DNA from: Nansenia antarctica
Taxonomy: Eukaryota > Chordata > Actinopteri > Argentiniformes > Microstomatidae
Length of the DNA: 64,000 nt
NCBI GenBank assembly: GCA_963989245.1
Contig: OZ022351.1
Coordinates: 11,506,412 to 11,570,411 of the forward strand
Direction of reading: 5' to 3'
This document shows positions 63,701 through 64,000 of the stretch, piece after piece. The notes beneath the pieces are model-generated. The model made no database searches. It saw only the letters and a list, made by a program, of their open reading frames with translations, and had not been told where the DNA came from. Position 1 is the stretch's first letter; each line of letters begins with the position of its first letter. The translations under genes were made by a program, and so were the position numbers.

Positions 63701-64000
63701 AAACAACACTTTTATAGTTTGATATAACTTGAGAACGAATGCAAAAAACAGTCCACTCTAAGAACAGGCCGCTTGGACACTTTCAGAACAGCTCTGTTAA
63801 TGACTGAAAACAGCTCTCGAAGAGATTGTCAAAAGAGACTCCGAAAACGAAACGTTGATCACTTTTGAGCAAAAGGCTGCTAACACGCAATTCAAGTTGC
63901 TCTGATTGTCATTTAGAGTTACATTATAGGAGCATTCAGCAACAAGTCAAAATGTGCTCCAGAAAAGCAGAAAACAACACTGATAGAACTTGAGAACGAA
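60709..64000 (+). repeat. Segment duplicated at the right edge, copy 2 (cut by the window end)
   Basis: Monomers start at 60709, 60972, 61243, 61504, 61767, 62028, 62299, 62562, 62833, 63096, 63357, 63617 and 63888 (incomplete). It matches 54350-57641 at offset 6359, and the match is still running at the window end. Differences include ctcaag at 61573, where the left copy has ctcgag. Confidence 0.9.

Larger units (their letters stand above)
1..64000. repeat. Satellite DNA array, ~265-bp monomer, 242 units head to tail
   Basis: The same ~265-bp unit repeats from the first base to the last, always in the same orientation, with no inserted unique sequence, inversion or transposon noticed on either strand. 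With the phase set at caattcaag/taattcaac, I count 242 monomer starts, the last being incomplete. Common lengths are 261, 263 and 271 bp. Monomers differ at about eight recurrent diagnostic sites plus scattered private changes, so identity between neighbours is high. No length class except 261 is a multiple of three, and stops occur in all frames, so this is not a coding repeat. Such arrays are typical of eukaryotic heterochromatin. The chromosomal site and species cannot be told from the sequence, and the family name is unknown to me. Confidence 0.98.

Noticed and set aside
1..64000. CRISPR array
   Set aside because: The repeats are contiguous 257-272 bp units with no unique spacers. This is a satellite, not a repeat-spacer structure.
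1..64000. CENP-B box as a centromere marker
   Set aside because: The motif requires a cggg (or cccg) core next to ttcg. I saw no cggg or cccg in the monomers read, so the box is absent. Absence does not exclude a centromere.
1..64000. tRNA- or SINE-type internal promoter in the monomer
   Set aside because: No B-box-like ggttcga and no A-box in suitable order were found. The ctcgaga motif of class M alone is not enough.
1..64000. Protein-coding tandem repeat (large repetitive exon)
   Set aside because: Common monomer lengths 263 and 271 are not multiples of three, indels of 1, 2, 4, 5 and 8 bp are tolerated, and stops occur in all six frames within each unit.
1..64000. Telomeric or rDNA spacer identity
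   Set aside because: No short telomere-type repeats and no recognisable rRNA sequence occur anywhere in the window. The satellite family remains unidentified.

Overview
The whole 64 kb window is one uninterrupted, head-to-tail satellite DNA array. I find no gene, RNA gene, transposon, CRISPR array or unique sequence in it. All monomers lie in the same orientation. Setting the phase at the motif that reads caattcaag or taattcaac, I count 242 monomer starts: 241 complete units, plus a partial one running off the right edge (63888-64000). Most monomers are 261, 263 or 271 bp, with a few indel derivatives of 257, 260, 264, 266 and 272 bp. The first monomer, counted by hand, is 38% G+C with 37% A against 25% T, so the strands are asymmetric. 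A pure array this long points to a eukaryotic heterochromatic block (centromeric, pericentromeric, subtelomeric or interstitial). Nothing in the sequence identifies the species, and I do not recognise the satellite family.

Three monomer classes dominate. Class M (263 bp) carries an XhoI-type ctcgag. Class L (271 bp) carries an 8-bp local duplication in the tttgata segment. Class S (261 bp) has cactgatagaac at the same place. They combine into nested higher-order repeats (HORs): an M-L-S trimer of 795 bp, a pentamer of 1319 bp, and hexamers of 1593-1600 bp. The monomer also contains two related halves and a run of ~23-bp subrepeats, so repetition is visible at about five scales.

Layout: 1-6.1 kb holds hexamer HORs. 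6.1-8.8 kb holds two pentamers. 8.8-15.4 kb is a mixed region with a 1593-bp duplication. 15.37-23.59 and 23.59-31.81 kb are two nearly identical copies of an 8220-bp, 31-monomer unit. 31.8-47.5 kb is a shuffled copy of 1.3-15.6 kb in colinear blocks with changed offsets. 47.5-51.8 kb is a partial third copy of the 8.2-kb unit. 51.8-64 kb contains trimer HORs (57.8-60.2 kb) and a 6359-bp-offset duplication that reaches the right edge.

Open reading frames are at most 77 codons and are by-products of the repeat. There is no gene system to describe. The interest lies in the record of unequal exchange, conversion and segmental amplification, and in whether the largest near-identical copies are real or an assembly effect.
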